DNA from: Salvia splendens
Taxonomy: Eukaryota; Streptophyta; Magnoliopsida; Lamiales; Lamiaceae
Assembly (NCBI RefSeq): GCF_004379255.2
Contig: NC_056033.1
Span: 42,868,719 to 42,932,718 of the forward strand
Length of the DNA stretch: 64,000 bases
Reading direction: 5' to 3'
Below the pieces are notes generated by a model that did not search any database, was not told the DNA's origin, and saw nothing but the letters and a program-made list of their open reading frames with translations. Both the position numbers and the translations under genes were made by a program. This document shows, one piece after another, positions 1-11,800 of this stretch; positions within the stretch are counted from its first letter, which is position 1; the number at the start of each line of letters is the position of its first letter.

Positions 1-785
1 AGTGTGTGTAATGAAACTTTATACGAATTTTATTGGCCTTAAAATTAAAAATAAATTATTTCAATTATAAAATATTGTTAATGTTATTAGAAGGCCTGTC
101 AAGAATCGAAAATACCTATTCTTAAAGGAAATATAGAAGATTAGTGAAAAAATAAAATTTTCTTAAACGAAATATAGAAGATTAGTGAAAAATAAAATTT
201 TATGTGTTTGTTTGGTTCTCAAAATCAATGCTACAACAAATCTTATTTCTCAAGCGATCGGCTAACGCCTGATGTCCGCGACCGACCTCTCGTCCATCCT
301 GTTCGCGTATCACAATAGTGGACTAACACCATGCACAAGTCGCTACCGGCGGTTGGAGCAGACACTAGTCCACTATTGTGGATGATCTAATAGCCTGTCC
401 CAACGGCTCAATCCCTTTTCTTTGGCCAAAATTACATTATTTTTTGGCGATCGATTTTCCCATTGATGATTTTCTAGCCACTTGTTGTTGGTCTAACAAC
501 GGGAATTAATTTTCGTCTAGCTACACCACAACAATAATAAAAAATTATAATAGTGTTAATTTAATCTTAAAACATAGTTTCGTTGATCAAATTAGATCAT
601 ACACTAATTTTTTTTTTTTAAAGAATATCTTATTTATCTCAAATATGGTATGAGTAGTAGGAGTATATTTTATCTCAAATAATGATAAGAATTACATCTC
701 CAAAAACAAATAATTTGAATTTCAAATCCTACGCTCTAACTACAAAGTTGCCGCTACACATTCTTCACTCCATCTCACCGCACAC
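1..785. other. AT-rich spacer upstream of first gene
   Basis: No coding sequence is recognised here. The stretch is AT-rich apart from a GC-richer island at about 235-420 that contains a 15 bp inverted repeat, described separately. It probably holds the promoter of the gene starting at 870. Confidence 0.6.
311..380. repeat. 15 bp inverted repeat, MITE-like foldback remnant
   Basis: CACAATAGTGGACTA at 311-325 is followed after about 40 bp by its exact reverse complement at 366-380. The surrounding 235-420 island is GC-richer than its flanks. Inverted arms of this kind are typical of small foldback DNA transposons in plants. No convincing target duplication was found, so the element boundaries are unknown. 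Confidence 0.4.
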
Positions 786-793
786 TATAAATA
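786..793 (+). promoter_or_regulatory. Probable TATA box of the SAP-like gene
   Basis: TATAAATA lies 77 bp upstream of the ATG at 870, in a short leader region. The spacing suits a plant core promoter with a leader of about 50 nt. Confidence 0.5.
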
Positions 794-869
794 CCACTTC
801 ACTATCCAAACACTCATCAACGTAATCCAAAACGTTCCCACATATCCAGAGCATAGGGTTCAAGTGAAA

Positions 870-3800
870 ATGGATTTCCACAGCCTTTCAAGGAGAGAAT
901 TGCAGGCATTGTGCAAGACAAACAAGATCCCCGCCAACGCGACGAATGTTGCCATGGCTGATTCTCTCAAAGCTCTTGAGATTGTGAGTAGATCGATCAT
1001 TTTCTGCTGAATCCGGACTGTTTTGATATTATCCTGTGTTTGATCGCTTTGTAATTATGATTTGGCTGTTAACTTTGCATTTAATCAGCTTTGATTGATT
1101 GATCGATCGATCGATTTGTTTGTGGAAGTAGAGTTACTGGAATGAGAATTACTGTGATATAGTTTTAGTGATCATGATGACGATACTGATGCTTCGATCA
1201 TTTTTCATTGAATCTGGATTGTTTTGATACTGTCCTGTGTTTGATCGCTTTTTAATTATGATTCCACTGTTAACTTTGGTTTATAATCAGCGTTAATTTG
1301 ATTGATCTATTGATCGGTTTGTTTGTGGAAGTAGAGTTATTGGAATGAGAATTACTGTGATATCATCTTAGTGATCATGATGACGAAACTGATGTTTCAA
1401 TCATTTTCACTGAATCCGGATTGTTTTGATTTTTTCCTGTGTTTGATCGTTTTGTAATCATGATTATGTTAATTTTGGATTTTAATCAGCTTTTTTATTG
1501 ATCGGTAGATCAGTTTGTTTATGGATGTAGAATTTATGAATGAGAACTGATGTGCTATCATTTTAGTGATCATGTTGACGATACTGAGGTTTCAATCGAA
1601 CATTTCGTTTATCAGATGCTAGTCTTCTCTTAGATCACTGCTCCTTGTTTGCATCATCGACACTGTTAATGGAGTTGGAATGCTATTGATTGTTGAAATG
1701 ATGTTTTGAGAATACTGATTTGGCTCAAACATTTCCTTTGTTGTTATCAAGCTAGTTTTTGGTATTGGTTAATAATTCATCCATATGCGATCTTGATCAT
1801 TTGTGATTTGAGGACTTTTGTGTTGAAAAGTACTATACCATCATTTTATTTAATGAAGTGCTTATTAAATTGTTATCTGCATACATTTTCATTATCAATT
1901 TTTTTATTTCCCATGTGATTGGCAGGTTGAAGGGGTTGAAGAGGTGTTGCAGGCGTTTAAATCTGGAATTTATCAGTCATCAGTCGAGCCACGGTCAAGG
2001 ACTGCAAGGAAGAAGGATGTTTTGTTGACCCCTGCTCGGTCAGGTGCTGCTAGCCGGAGGAGAAGAGCTGCTAAGGAAGACAGTACACTTCAGCAAGTTT
2101 ATGGAACAAGGCGGTCTGCAAGGTTGGCAGAGAAGAGTGCCAAGTTACAAGGAGTCCCTTTGTTTTCGAAGAAGGATTTGTTTACTGATGATGTTCAAGA
2201 CTTCAAAATGAAATTGGAAGAGAGCCTGGATGGTTCGGTTGAAGTCTCGGGAGTTACTGATGTGGAAGAGGCCGAGAGCAAAGATGAAGGGCAGGTAGAT
2301 TCGAGTGATAAACAAAATGTGTCTATTGATCTAGAAGTGGCATCCGTAGCTATAGTGGAGGACAATGATGGACATCAATCAAACCTGAAGGAAGTAGAGG
2401 TGCCCAAGATTGAGGAGGAACATCATTCTACCGTGGAGGCTAAAATAGAACTGAATGAGAGTAGGGTTGCAGAAATTGAGCAAGCAGGTTCTGGTTTCGA
2501 GACTGAAGATAAAAAAGCTTCTCATGATGAATCTCAAAAGGCTGATGGTGTGTTTGTCACCCTACCTGTTTAATAACAATAAGAGCCAAATATATATGTT
2601 CTGCTTCGTACTTACATTGTTACTCTTAAACAGGATTCGAAGCCATTCAAACTTCTGAGACCAAACCTACAAGGGTCATAGCTGACATTATAGAAGAAGA
2701 GAAGACTTCTGAAGATGCAGAATCAGTAGATGAAACAATCGTTGAGAATGGTGAGAGATTAGTTGTTACATGTACAATTTCATTTTCTCTTTTCTTTGCA
2801 TCTTGAATCTCTAACACCTTTGTTCGTCATCCTTCTTGTGTTTATGTTCAGAAGATCCTGCATTAGCTGTGTCTTCTGGCACTGTTATCGAAAGTGTTGG
2901 CGAAGTGTTCGTTGCAGCTGAAGCTATAGCTTCTGAAGAGAACAAAGAAGATCCTGAGCTAAATAGTATGACTACTTTATTGCTCATTCTTCTTGTTTTT
3001 ACTTAGTTATTTAGATTATATTGGCTAATGAAGATTCGTTAAAAACTGCAGCTGATTCAAGTGAAACCATATCCAATCCTGATGAATCAGATTCAGACAA
3101 TCTGGATATCACAGAAGAATCAACTAAGAGTAATGATTCCATGGTTTCCGAAACCAGTTTGAGGAGCTACGAAGATGATGTTTCTGACTGGGATGAACAA
3201 GCAACACCAGGAAAAGATGCTGCAGCAAGCCTAGAGAATTCTCCAACTCATCAACTAACTGCTTTTTTGGAGAATGCAACAGTTCCATCTCTCAGCATTC
3301 AACCAACTCGTTCGACACCAAGAAGGGCGTCTGATTCTGCGAACAAGGCAACCTCAGACAATAAAGAGAATGAGAATGAGGAAGATCTTGAGTTAAATGG
3401 TATGATTACTTCTTGTTTTACTTAGTTTAGTTATTTAGATTATATTGGCTGATGAAGCTTCATAAAAAACTGCAGCTGATTCAAGCGAAACCGAATCCAA
3501 TCCTGATGAATCAGATTCTTTGAATCTCACTGAAGAATCAACCATGAGTGATGATTCCATGGCTTCTGAGTATAGTTTGACGAGCAACGAGGAAGATGTT
3601 TCTGGCTGGGATGAACAAGTAACACCCAAAAAAGATGAATCAGATTCCTTGGATCTCACAGAAGAGTCAACCAAGAGTAATGACTCCTTGGCTTCTAAAA
3701 TCAGTTTGATGAGCAACGAAGATGATGTTATCAACTGGGATGAACAAGTAACACCCAAAAAAGACGCTGCAGCGAGCCTAGATCATTCTCCCACTCCTTT

Positions 3801-4165
3801 TATGGAGAATGCAGCAGTGTTATCTCTCACCATTCCTCCAACTCTTCCGACACCAGGAAGGGCGTCTGTGTCCGCGTCTGCAAGCAAGGCGATCATGAGA
3901 ACGGACAATAAAGAGAACATAGGCAGTGGAAGTAAAACAGCGCCTGTGAAAGAGAGATCAAAGATTGTCAAGAAAATTGCTGAGAGTGTCCCCATGCTGG
4001 ATGATCTGAAGGGTGAAAATGAGGTAAATCATCTTTTTCTTGTGGTATAAATCTGTTTTAATCATAACTATGTTATGATCTAAGGTTTGTGTGTTGTTAA
4101 AATAGGCATCTGCAGCTGCAAGAACTGCTCTCCAAGCCCTGTCGGATAATCAGAAGGCGAATTAA
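870..4165 (+). CDS. Acidic SAP-like plant nuclear protein with internal 43-residue repeats
   Basis: Seven exons: 870-983, 1926-2547, 2634-2750, 2852-2965, 3052-3399, 3476-4023, 4106-4165, giving 640 residues. The N-terminus (residues about 6-32, SRRELQALCKTNKIPANATN) looks like a SAP-type helix-turn-helix. It is followed by an Arg/Lys-rich stretch with GTRRSARLAEK, then a long Glu/Asp/Ser-rich, probably disordered region. Exons 5 and 6 carry three versions of a 43-residue module that begins DESDS and ends near WDEQVTPKK, followed by an Ala/Ser/Pro tail with a DNKEN motif. The C-terminus is Ala-rich. It resembles the plant family annotated as aspartic/glutamic acid-rich protein (At5g17160/At3g03130, from memory). 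A nuclear or chromatin role is inferred from composition only; no biochemical function is known to me. Confidence 0.85.
995..1600 (+). repeat. Three tandem copies of a ~200 bp unit in intron 1
   Basis: The phrase GAATCYGGAYTGTTTTGAT recurs at about 1009, 1210 and 1412, a period of 201-202 bp. In each copy it is followed by the same series: TCCTGTGTTTGATCG, then GTTTGTTTRTGGA, then AGTGATCATG. The copies differ by scattered substitutions and small indels, so the array is not recent. It lies wholly inside the first intron. Confidence 0.8.
3505..3762 (+). repeat. Two in-frame tandem copies of a 129 bp coding repeat
   Basis: Units start at 3505 and 3634 and the next sequence resumes at 3763, so the period is exactly 129 bp (43 codons). 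A third, diverged copy lies in the preceding exon from about 3081. The intron ends just before exons 5 and 6 are also alike (TTATTTAGATTATATTGGCT, then AACTGCAGCTGATTCAAG), showing that a whole exon with its upstream intron end was duplicated before the later unit duplication. Confidence 0.85.
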
Positions 4166-4805
4166 ACCTCATATTGTTTGAGTATTTTCATTCCAGTATG
4201 AATATGAGAGAGAACTAATGTTTTCTAGTTCTGATTTTGTGACTACAATTTATCTCTATATTTTGTATTGTTTGGACAAGGTCACACCCACAAGGTTTCG
4301 GTGCATGAAATGTTTACTTTTTCTTTAAATCTGAAAATTATTGAAAAAAAAGAGCAAATAATCGAAAAATCATCAAGTTTGGAAAATTTCTGGTTATTTC
4401 CGTTGTTTTAAAAAAATACTAGTACTCCTATATTATTGGAAATTATTACTAGCATTTATGAAAATATGAACATAATTCTTAATAAAATATTATTCTATGT
4501 TTGGAAATATCAAGAAAAGTTATACTAGAATTTTAAATTTATATTAATCATTCAATTTCAATTAAATAATTGTCGTGAGAATTGAATTAATGAATCGAAT
4601 TAAAACATTTAATTATTTTTTATTTAATTAATATTTAATTGATAATTTTACATAATCTATAATTCGAAATTTATATTAAGATTTATTTACTTTTAGTTAG
4701 TAATTAATATTTAATATTATTATTGTTCACATTATTATTTTGAGTCATAAATTTATTATTTTGTAGTAAATTATTTATTGATAAAGTAGTACTACTAATA
4801 ATAAA

Positions 4806-4837
<32 letters not shown>

Positions 4838-5068
4838 GTTGCAATTATTTGAGATTATTTTTATGAAAGAGAAGAGATGGCATTTCCACCAGTATTTATT
4901 TCATTCTAGTTTTTCCACGTTTCATTTCTTTCTTTTTTTCCAAATTTTCTTTTTAGTTTTATACTCCATTTAAATGACATTATGTTTCCCCAAAAAAGAG
5001 GGCTTTAGGCTTAAGAGGTAGTTTCAATTTTTCCCATTTCCTCTCTTCCAAAATTTCCAAATCTGCGC
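4166..5068. other. AT-rich intergenic spacer with ATT microsatellite
   Basis: No coding sequence is seen. It contains the 3' trailer of the preceding gene, an ATT/TTA trinucleotide run at about 4808-4837, and the presumed promoter of the PP4R2 gene. Confidence 0.6.
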
Positions 5069-7530
5069 ATGGCGACAGCGCTGAACGAGAATCTGGAGAA
5101 TTCTTCTGCTCGGGGAGATGCCGCAGTGGAGCAGAATCACGAAATTCCGGATTCTGAAATGCCGAATCGTGGGTAAAAAATTCAATTCCTGCCTCTTTTT
5201 GTTAGACTTCAGTTGCTTGGATGTAGTACTGCAGCTGCGTATAGCTTTGAACTAATGATAGATAGCTTTGTATGTATGTGTACGGAGTGGAACAGGTGTG
5301 TAATCGATGATTGAGCTGTTTTATCGGTGGTTGGAACAATTTGTTCATCGTAGGCAATGTAATACTTCTGATTTTTCATATTTTTTACGATTTTAACCTA
5401 TGCATTTGATGGAAATATCAGAAAATCAAGTGAAGGCTAAATCGGTATGATGCGGAGAAATTTACAGCATTACTTGGTATAGATTGTTGAACGGTTCCAT
5501 CCATTACTGTGAATTTTAGATATTCTTAGATGAGAAGTTGCTGAGTTGTTATTTATGCATATGGTGAATTGAAAGGGAAATCGACCTGGTGCTGTAATCA
5601 TAATGCTGAACTTTCGTGATATATGTTATGTTGTTGAATGGTTGCAACCTCGTTATTCCTCCTATTGTGTAATCTCCGCTGGATAACTTTCTGATGGTAT
5701 GATGACTGCAGAGGATTGGCACCTGAACCATCATTTTCGGAAGAAGAAGTGAGGGGCGCACTGGAAATAAGTGCATCCACCGGGAAATTTTGGTATGTTC
5801 TTGTTTATGAAACTCCCTCATTAGGAAAACAAATCATGTTTTGATTAGTATGCTCCTTTCTCCCCTGTTAGTTTGGCTCTAGAAGTAGGTAGAGTAAGTG
5901 GGAACTATCTTTAAGATTTATTCTAGCAAGTTCGATACATATTTTCCATTCACTCTCATTGAAAATAATAATTTAGCTCAGAGATAATTTTTTATATCAC
6001 CATGCAGTTTAAAATATGTTCAGATCATTCTATTTTGCGCAATTTATATATAGAACTGGTCTTAAATGAGCTTTTGATGGTAGTAATCCCACTCCTACGA
6101 TTGCAGGCTAGATTGGGAAAAACTAAGGAGTATATTGTCCTTCCATCTTAAGCAGGTATGGGGAGGTATGCTGGGTTTTCAGCTTAAGATTTCTTGCTAT
6201 GATCTAGTATTTATTTTCTTTTCATAGCCTCTGAACTAGAGGAATCAGTGGTGGACTAATACTCTTAACAGTTTTTCATAGACATTATATTTCCATCTGT
6301 GAGTCTACTAGTATGTAACTCTTTCAAATTCCATCTTTAAGGTCCTCTCAGAATATCCAGAGTCTAACATGACCGTCGAGCAGCAGACTTCTGCATTAGG
6401 GGAGACGTTCCAGGAACTGGTGAAAAGGTTGGATGATGGTATTCCCTCTTTCACACCTTTCCCTCTTTTTAACTGTCTTGGGCATATTATCTATTTTCGT
6501 CAGAGTAAGACACAGGCTTGATATACTGAATTATGACTGAAGATGATCTTAAATTAGGCACCAAATAGCTATAAATTAGGCATATGTGTAGGCATATCTT
6601 GCATAATTGGAATAAAGCATTAACAATTGTCTCTAATTATGTTTTTTAGCTCTTCATAGCTTTGATGAAGGCCCTCCATTTACCTTACAGAGGCTTTGTG
6701 AGGTAATCGTTTTATCTTTTTGTGCTGACATTTTCTTGCGTACTTTGGTGCAAGTGTATTCTCTCGAATGATTTTTTTTCTATCATGATCTGTTTTGTGG
6801 AATATTTCTGTTAGAAGATATATAGTGCTTGTACAATCTTTAATATTAGTTTCTTGTTCTAACTTATGAAACAGATCCTATTATCTGCAAGAAGTATCTA
6901 TCCTAAGCTGTTGAAGCTCTCTTTGGCTCTAGATAAGGTATTTTACCCTCTCTTTCCAAAATCAAGTTTCATACTCCGTTGTATTTGGAATGTCGAATTT
7001 GTACTCAAATATCTGTTGCCAAACCGTTCACTCTAATTTTATGTATGGTCACTACGGACTTGGGAAGGTCCCCTTTCATCTGTAGTCTTGTAAAGGTTCT
7101 GGAGATGATTACTTTTCCATCATCTGATTATTAGACATTCTCTATTTCTGGGAACTACCATATCTACCATGCTGCATGAAAAAATTTCTGATTATTGTTC
7201 TACTTATATGTGCAGAATATACTTGTCACATCAACATTGAAAATCTGCACCGATCCATACCCACCCACAACGGAGCAAAATTCAAATGGGGCTCACGAGG
7301 GAAATGGAAATGCCCTGCCTCAGAACAACGCAGTCGAAAATGGGGGACTAGAACCCCCAGTCCTCGACCGAGATGAAGTAATGACCGATGCTCAGGAAGC
7401 CGAAGTAGTCATTGGTGATGCTCAGGAAGCCGAAGTTGCCATCGGTGACAATACGATGATGGACATGGAAACTGCCGAGGAAGTAGCCAAATCACCAGAA
7501 GCAAATCCTGCTTCGAAGGTTGACTCTTAA
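5069..7530 (+). CDS. PPP4R2: Serine/threonine protein phosphatase 4 regulatory subunit 2
   Basis: Seven exons: 5069-5172, 5712-5792, 6107-6155, 6342-6438, 6650-6702, 6875-6937, 7216-7530, giving 253 residues. The PPP4R2 domain spans roughly residues 35-160 and contains the landmarks FTLQRLCEILLSAR and YPKLLKLSLALDKNILVTS. The C-terminal third is acidic and low-complexity and has a tandem DAQEAEV-IGD duplication. The family scaffolds the PP4 catalytic subunit with R3 to dephosphorylate DNA-damage and meiotic substrates in the nucleus and cytoplasm. The Arabidopsis counterpart is PP4R2L (At5g17070). The start is the first in-frame ATG and all junctions keep the frame. Confidence 0.92.
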
Positions 7531-8861
7531 CACCTCTTGATCTACTGTGCTAGAATGATTGATTTACAACGATTGAGGCATAATTTTGTACTAACATTTT
7601 TAAAACGTACAATTATTCGTGCACCAAGCACTAGTACTTTAGTATCGTTTTTCAACTCTTAAAACAGGTACACAATCTAGAATTTTGAGTTTAGGAACTT
7701 ATTGTATTTCAAAGTTCGAAAACAGTAGTAGTAATATTTACATCATTATTTAAAAACTAGGAAAATTTTAATTTACTGAAAATGAGATAGATGATTAGGA
7801 ACTTCTTCACTAAATTTTACCCTTTCCATCACATTATAATTAAGGTATTTCTTTTGGACATAGAGAATCAGAGATTGAGGAATAAATGTTCTAGTGAGTT
7901 GAGTAAGAATAAAATTTTACTCCTCTCCTAGTTGAGGTAAATTTTTGATGAATTAAGCTGGATGAAAATAAATTAGATAAGTGAAGACAGTTATTGAGAG
8001 TACAAAATTAGAAAGTTCAGGTATGTTGAATTTTACCGTAAAGAAAAAAAATGACTCAGTTGAACTACAATTGTAATAGAACTGGAAGGGGATAGTACAA
8101 TTTTATTTAGTTAGACTAAGAAGTGTCGACTAAAAATGGCTTAAGAATAGAGTGAAAATCACTAAAAACTGAACTACTCATTTTGTCCTATAAAAATAGG
8201 CCACTTTAAAACAACATATATTTTAATGTATAATTGATAAAATAAAACAACAGAAATAAAAAATAATTAAAATATTATAAGAAGATAATAAGACCCATCC
8301 TATTTGAAAAAAATAGTCTTCAAAAATAAAATTTACTAGAACTAATTTTATTTGATAAACCAAAATAACAAAAGAGTTCTCCTTTTATGGGACGGATGGA
8401 TTAAAAAATAAAGTCATTCAAAACCTCTAACAAAAGATTATCAATAGACACCAACAAACAAGACATTCAAGCAAAAGAGAAGGCATAGAAGAAGAAAGTC
8501 TATCGCAAGTTGAGAAACAAACACTGGTTCTATAAATCAACAAAAAAAAGCAGTATTTTTCTACACAACCCATTAATTTTGTATATATTAGAAGCCTAGT
8601 AACGCCAAATGGCAGTTGCGAAGGACAACTTCAAAATCGTCCTGCGTTATACTTCCTAAATTAGAATTAAATATACTCTTAGTTTTCTTCAGTAGCAAAG
8701 TGTTGCGGCTCGTAACCTTAGCAGCATCACTCCGCACTGAAAAATATTCAGGGGAGGTGGATAAAATTGAGCAAAAAATATAGATGGAAGCTTTAGAAGT
8801 GTACGGGTTCGAAATTGGAGTTAAAAATTCCTCAAAATTGCCTTGGCTGGAAATCTGGCAG
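7531..8861. other. AT-rich spacer between convergent PP4R2 and XPO1 genes
   Basis: No coding sequence is seen. It holds the 3' trailers of the two convergent genes and, at about 8176-8400, a degenerate Stowaway-like element (separate entry). Confidence 0.6.
8176..8402. mobile_element. Degenerate Stowaway-type MITE
   Basis: The left end ACTCATTTTGTCCTATAAAA and the right end CCTTTTATGGGACGGATGGA are imperfect inverted copies of the common plant Stowaway terminus CTCCNTCCGTCCCATAAAA. The interior is AT-rich and non-coding. TA dinucleotides flank both ends, as expected for Tc1/mariner-type insertion. Confidence 0.5.
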
Positions 8862-11800
8862 TTATGAGTCGACCATTTCATCTTGTATCTCGTTGGGAGC
8901 GATAAGTCCTGGTATGGAGAGCATGCGTTCTCGTTCTCTTTCTCTCTGGGCTGCAGCTTCCTCTGCATAAAGATCTTTGTTATCCTGAAACAGGAAACAA
9001 AAAAAGTGAACGGCAGTGAGGATTAAGTATCCACCAGATATTACTTCCAAGTTTCAAGCATGCTTGATCATTTTAAGTCAAAATCAACTACATTTCAAAG
9101 GAACATGATGGCTGACAAGAAGCCTGATATCATAGCGGATATCATTATATATAAAAATGTACTGTATGTGCAAACACGTGTTAACTCAGAGCAACACTTT
9201 ACCTGAGCTGAAAATTCCTTAGATTGCACAAGAAAGTCTCTTATGTGGTTTTTGAACGAGGACAAATCTGCTCTAGACTCAAAAAGTCCGTTGACAAATT
9301 GTGTCACCTGAAAGAGACAATCAAGTATTAAGAGATGCCATGTGCATCAAAATAATGCAGGGTTTTGCATTTTATTACCTCAGTAGCTATCATGTTAGGG
9401 AAGGAAGTGCTCAAAAGCTTAATTGTGTATTCCCGAATGAACATCCCATTGTTTGGATAAGGATATGGAACAGTGGCAGCATCCCACAGAGGCTCAGTCA
9501 ACATACCAGATTCAACCTGTGAATGTTAGATGGCATTCGATTTACCTCTAAGAATGTCTACAGAGGATAAAGGGACAGAAGAAATGAATAAGCAGGAAGT
9601 TATATTACCAGGCAGAATAGGTTCTGCAACACCAATACATGCAACTTAAAACCTGGCTTATGAAAAGTGTCCGTCAAAACAGCAAATATTTCTTGTTCTA
9701 TTGTCAGAAAGTAAGTCCTGTAGAACTGGTTACAGAACTCGGGTGCCTGCCAATCAAGCCCATGTAAATGGTAAGCACTTCGAATGTTTTAATTACTAAC
9801 TACCTCAACAGTGAAAAAAAAAGAAGAAAAAAAAAGAGCACCTGAAAGTTTTTTAGCATCTCTAACAGAAGGTTGAGTCCAGTTTCAGCAATATTACGCT
9901 CAGTGTGACGGAAAGCCCAAATTATTGAATCTATCACAAGCTTCAGTTGCTGCATATCCCAAAAATGTTAGTATTTTCCAAAAGTGCAGAAATGTGGCAT
10001 GCATCATTCAATAAAACTCAAAACCCTTTTTTAGCCGAATGTGAAAGACTAGTTACAACAGACTGGATGGGCCATTATGAGCAAAACAAGCACCGATTAT
10101 ACATACCTCACTGGACAAACGAATCAAAGCAGGAAAACAATGTGTAGCAATTGCTCGAAGAAGTGAAAAGAACTTCAGACGATGCTCTGGATAGTCTTCA
10201 AAATTCTTTGTTATCATCTGCCATAAGAATAGAGTCAGCAGCACACTCTTAATTAATAGCTGTGACATAGACGAAAATTCAAGAAAAAACATTTAAGAAC
10301 GCAGATAAGCCAACCTCTAGAGTGCACTGGAATACAGCTTCAAATATCTTAGGAACGTCTTCAAGCATTGCCCCCTTATACCTAAGAGAGAAAAGGAGTT
10401 AATATTGTAAAAGAAACTAACAGCAGCTAATATAAAGCACAAAATAAAATACTGCAATTGAATAACCAAGAAAAATAAAATTACAAAAGAGATTCCAAGG
10501 CATACTTATTTACTATGGTGGCAAAAAGAGAGAGAACTTCTGACTCCCTTGCATCAGGCAAGTTCCGGGCATAATCACCAAGCACAGGGTCCATCATTGG
10601 GGGCACGAATTGTTTTCCAATATGTTGTTGATCTTCAGCTTTGTCAAGAAATGTCTCAATAAGCTTGAGGGTTTCCCTCTTCACAGAGCTGTTGAAAATA
10701 TACATGACATAAATTTTGATATTCAGACGGTTGAGAGTCAGATGGCTCCAAAATCTCAAACATACCGTAAAAGTTTCACAATAGATGTTTTGGAAGCATA
10801 AGGTCCTCCTTGGGCAATACTGGTCGATATAAGTTCACTATACATTCTGTGGCAGAGAAGAAAAAGGCATGGTGAGGAAAGGTGCAACTAATAGGTATGT
10901 ACAAAGAAAGTGTAATGTGTTATTCCGAAAACACAAAACCAAACAGACCTGTACACATTGAGCATGTCCAAGAAGATTAGAGTGATCTGTGTCAGGAAGT
11001 ACGTTCCAAGGGAGTTTGCAACACAGGTATTTGTCTGCCGCAAAAACCAACACATGGAGTTATAGAACACAAAAATTATATATTAGAGCAAATTAACAAC
11101 ATTAGATAATCAATAAAATGAGATTTCAAAAGTGCACTAAAACCTATTACAAAGGGTGTCCTATATCATGCTTTAAACATTGTTATTCTTAACTATATTT
11201 CAAAATGAGGTCGTAATGGTAAAATCCAATAGAGGTTAAAGATAGTAAAAGCAAAAGCTTGAGAAATGTGAAAATCAAGTTAATGTATAAAGAGTGAAGA
11301 TGAGTTAGAAATAAGCTCAGAAATAAACCTGTAATATATTAAGCACTGCTCTTATAACATCTGGATCTTTCAAGAAATCCACACTCTGGTGAGCTTGGCC
11401 AATGATTTCAGCCCATTTCTGCAATAAATTATGTGTTAGCTACATCTTATGCCAGTCAAGCACTACAATAGGTACCAATGACGATGAAAGAAGCATCTGG
11501 TTGAACAACTAAAACAAGCTTCCATCCCCAAACAGAAGTGCACCTTACCTGGTTAGGAAGCTCCATCAACCTCTGTAAATATTCAGTCCTCTTGTCAGGA
11601 TCAGATTCTGCTTGAATCATATTGCCAACCTAAAAAATTAAGATAATGTAAGTAACAAATGCACGATAGAGGAAAAGGTAGTCAGAGCTAAAGAGAGTAT
11701 TGGTGACACAAATTGACTCACGGATTCATAAAATGAATGGATCTGATGGGGTTCAAGATCTGCAATGGTCGCCGGAAGAGTAGTCAAAAGTTCAGAAACA

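Noticed and set aside
8588..8968. 126-residue minus-strand frame overlapping the XPO1 3' end
   Set aside because: It is in another frame from the conserved XPO1 last exon and runs into the 3' UTR.
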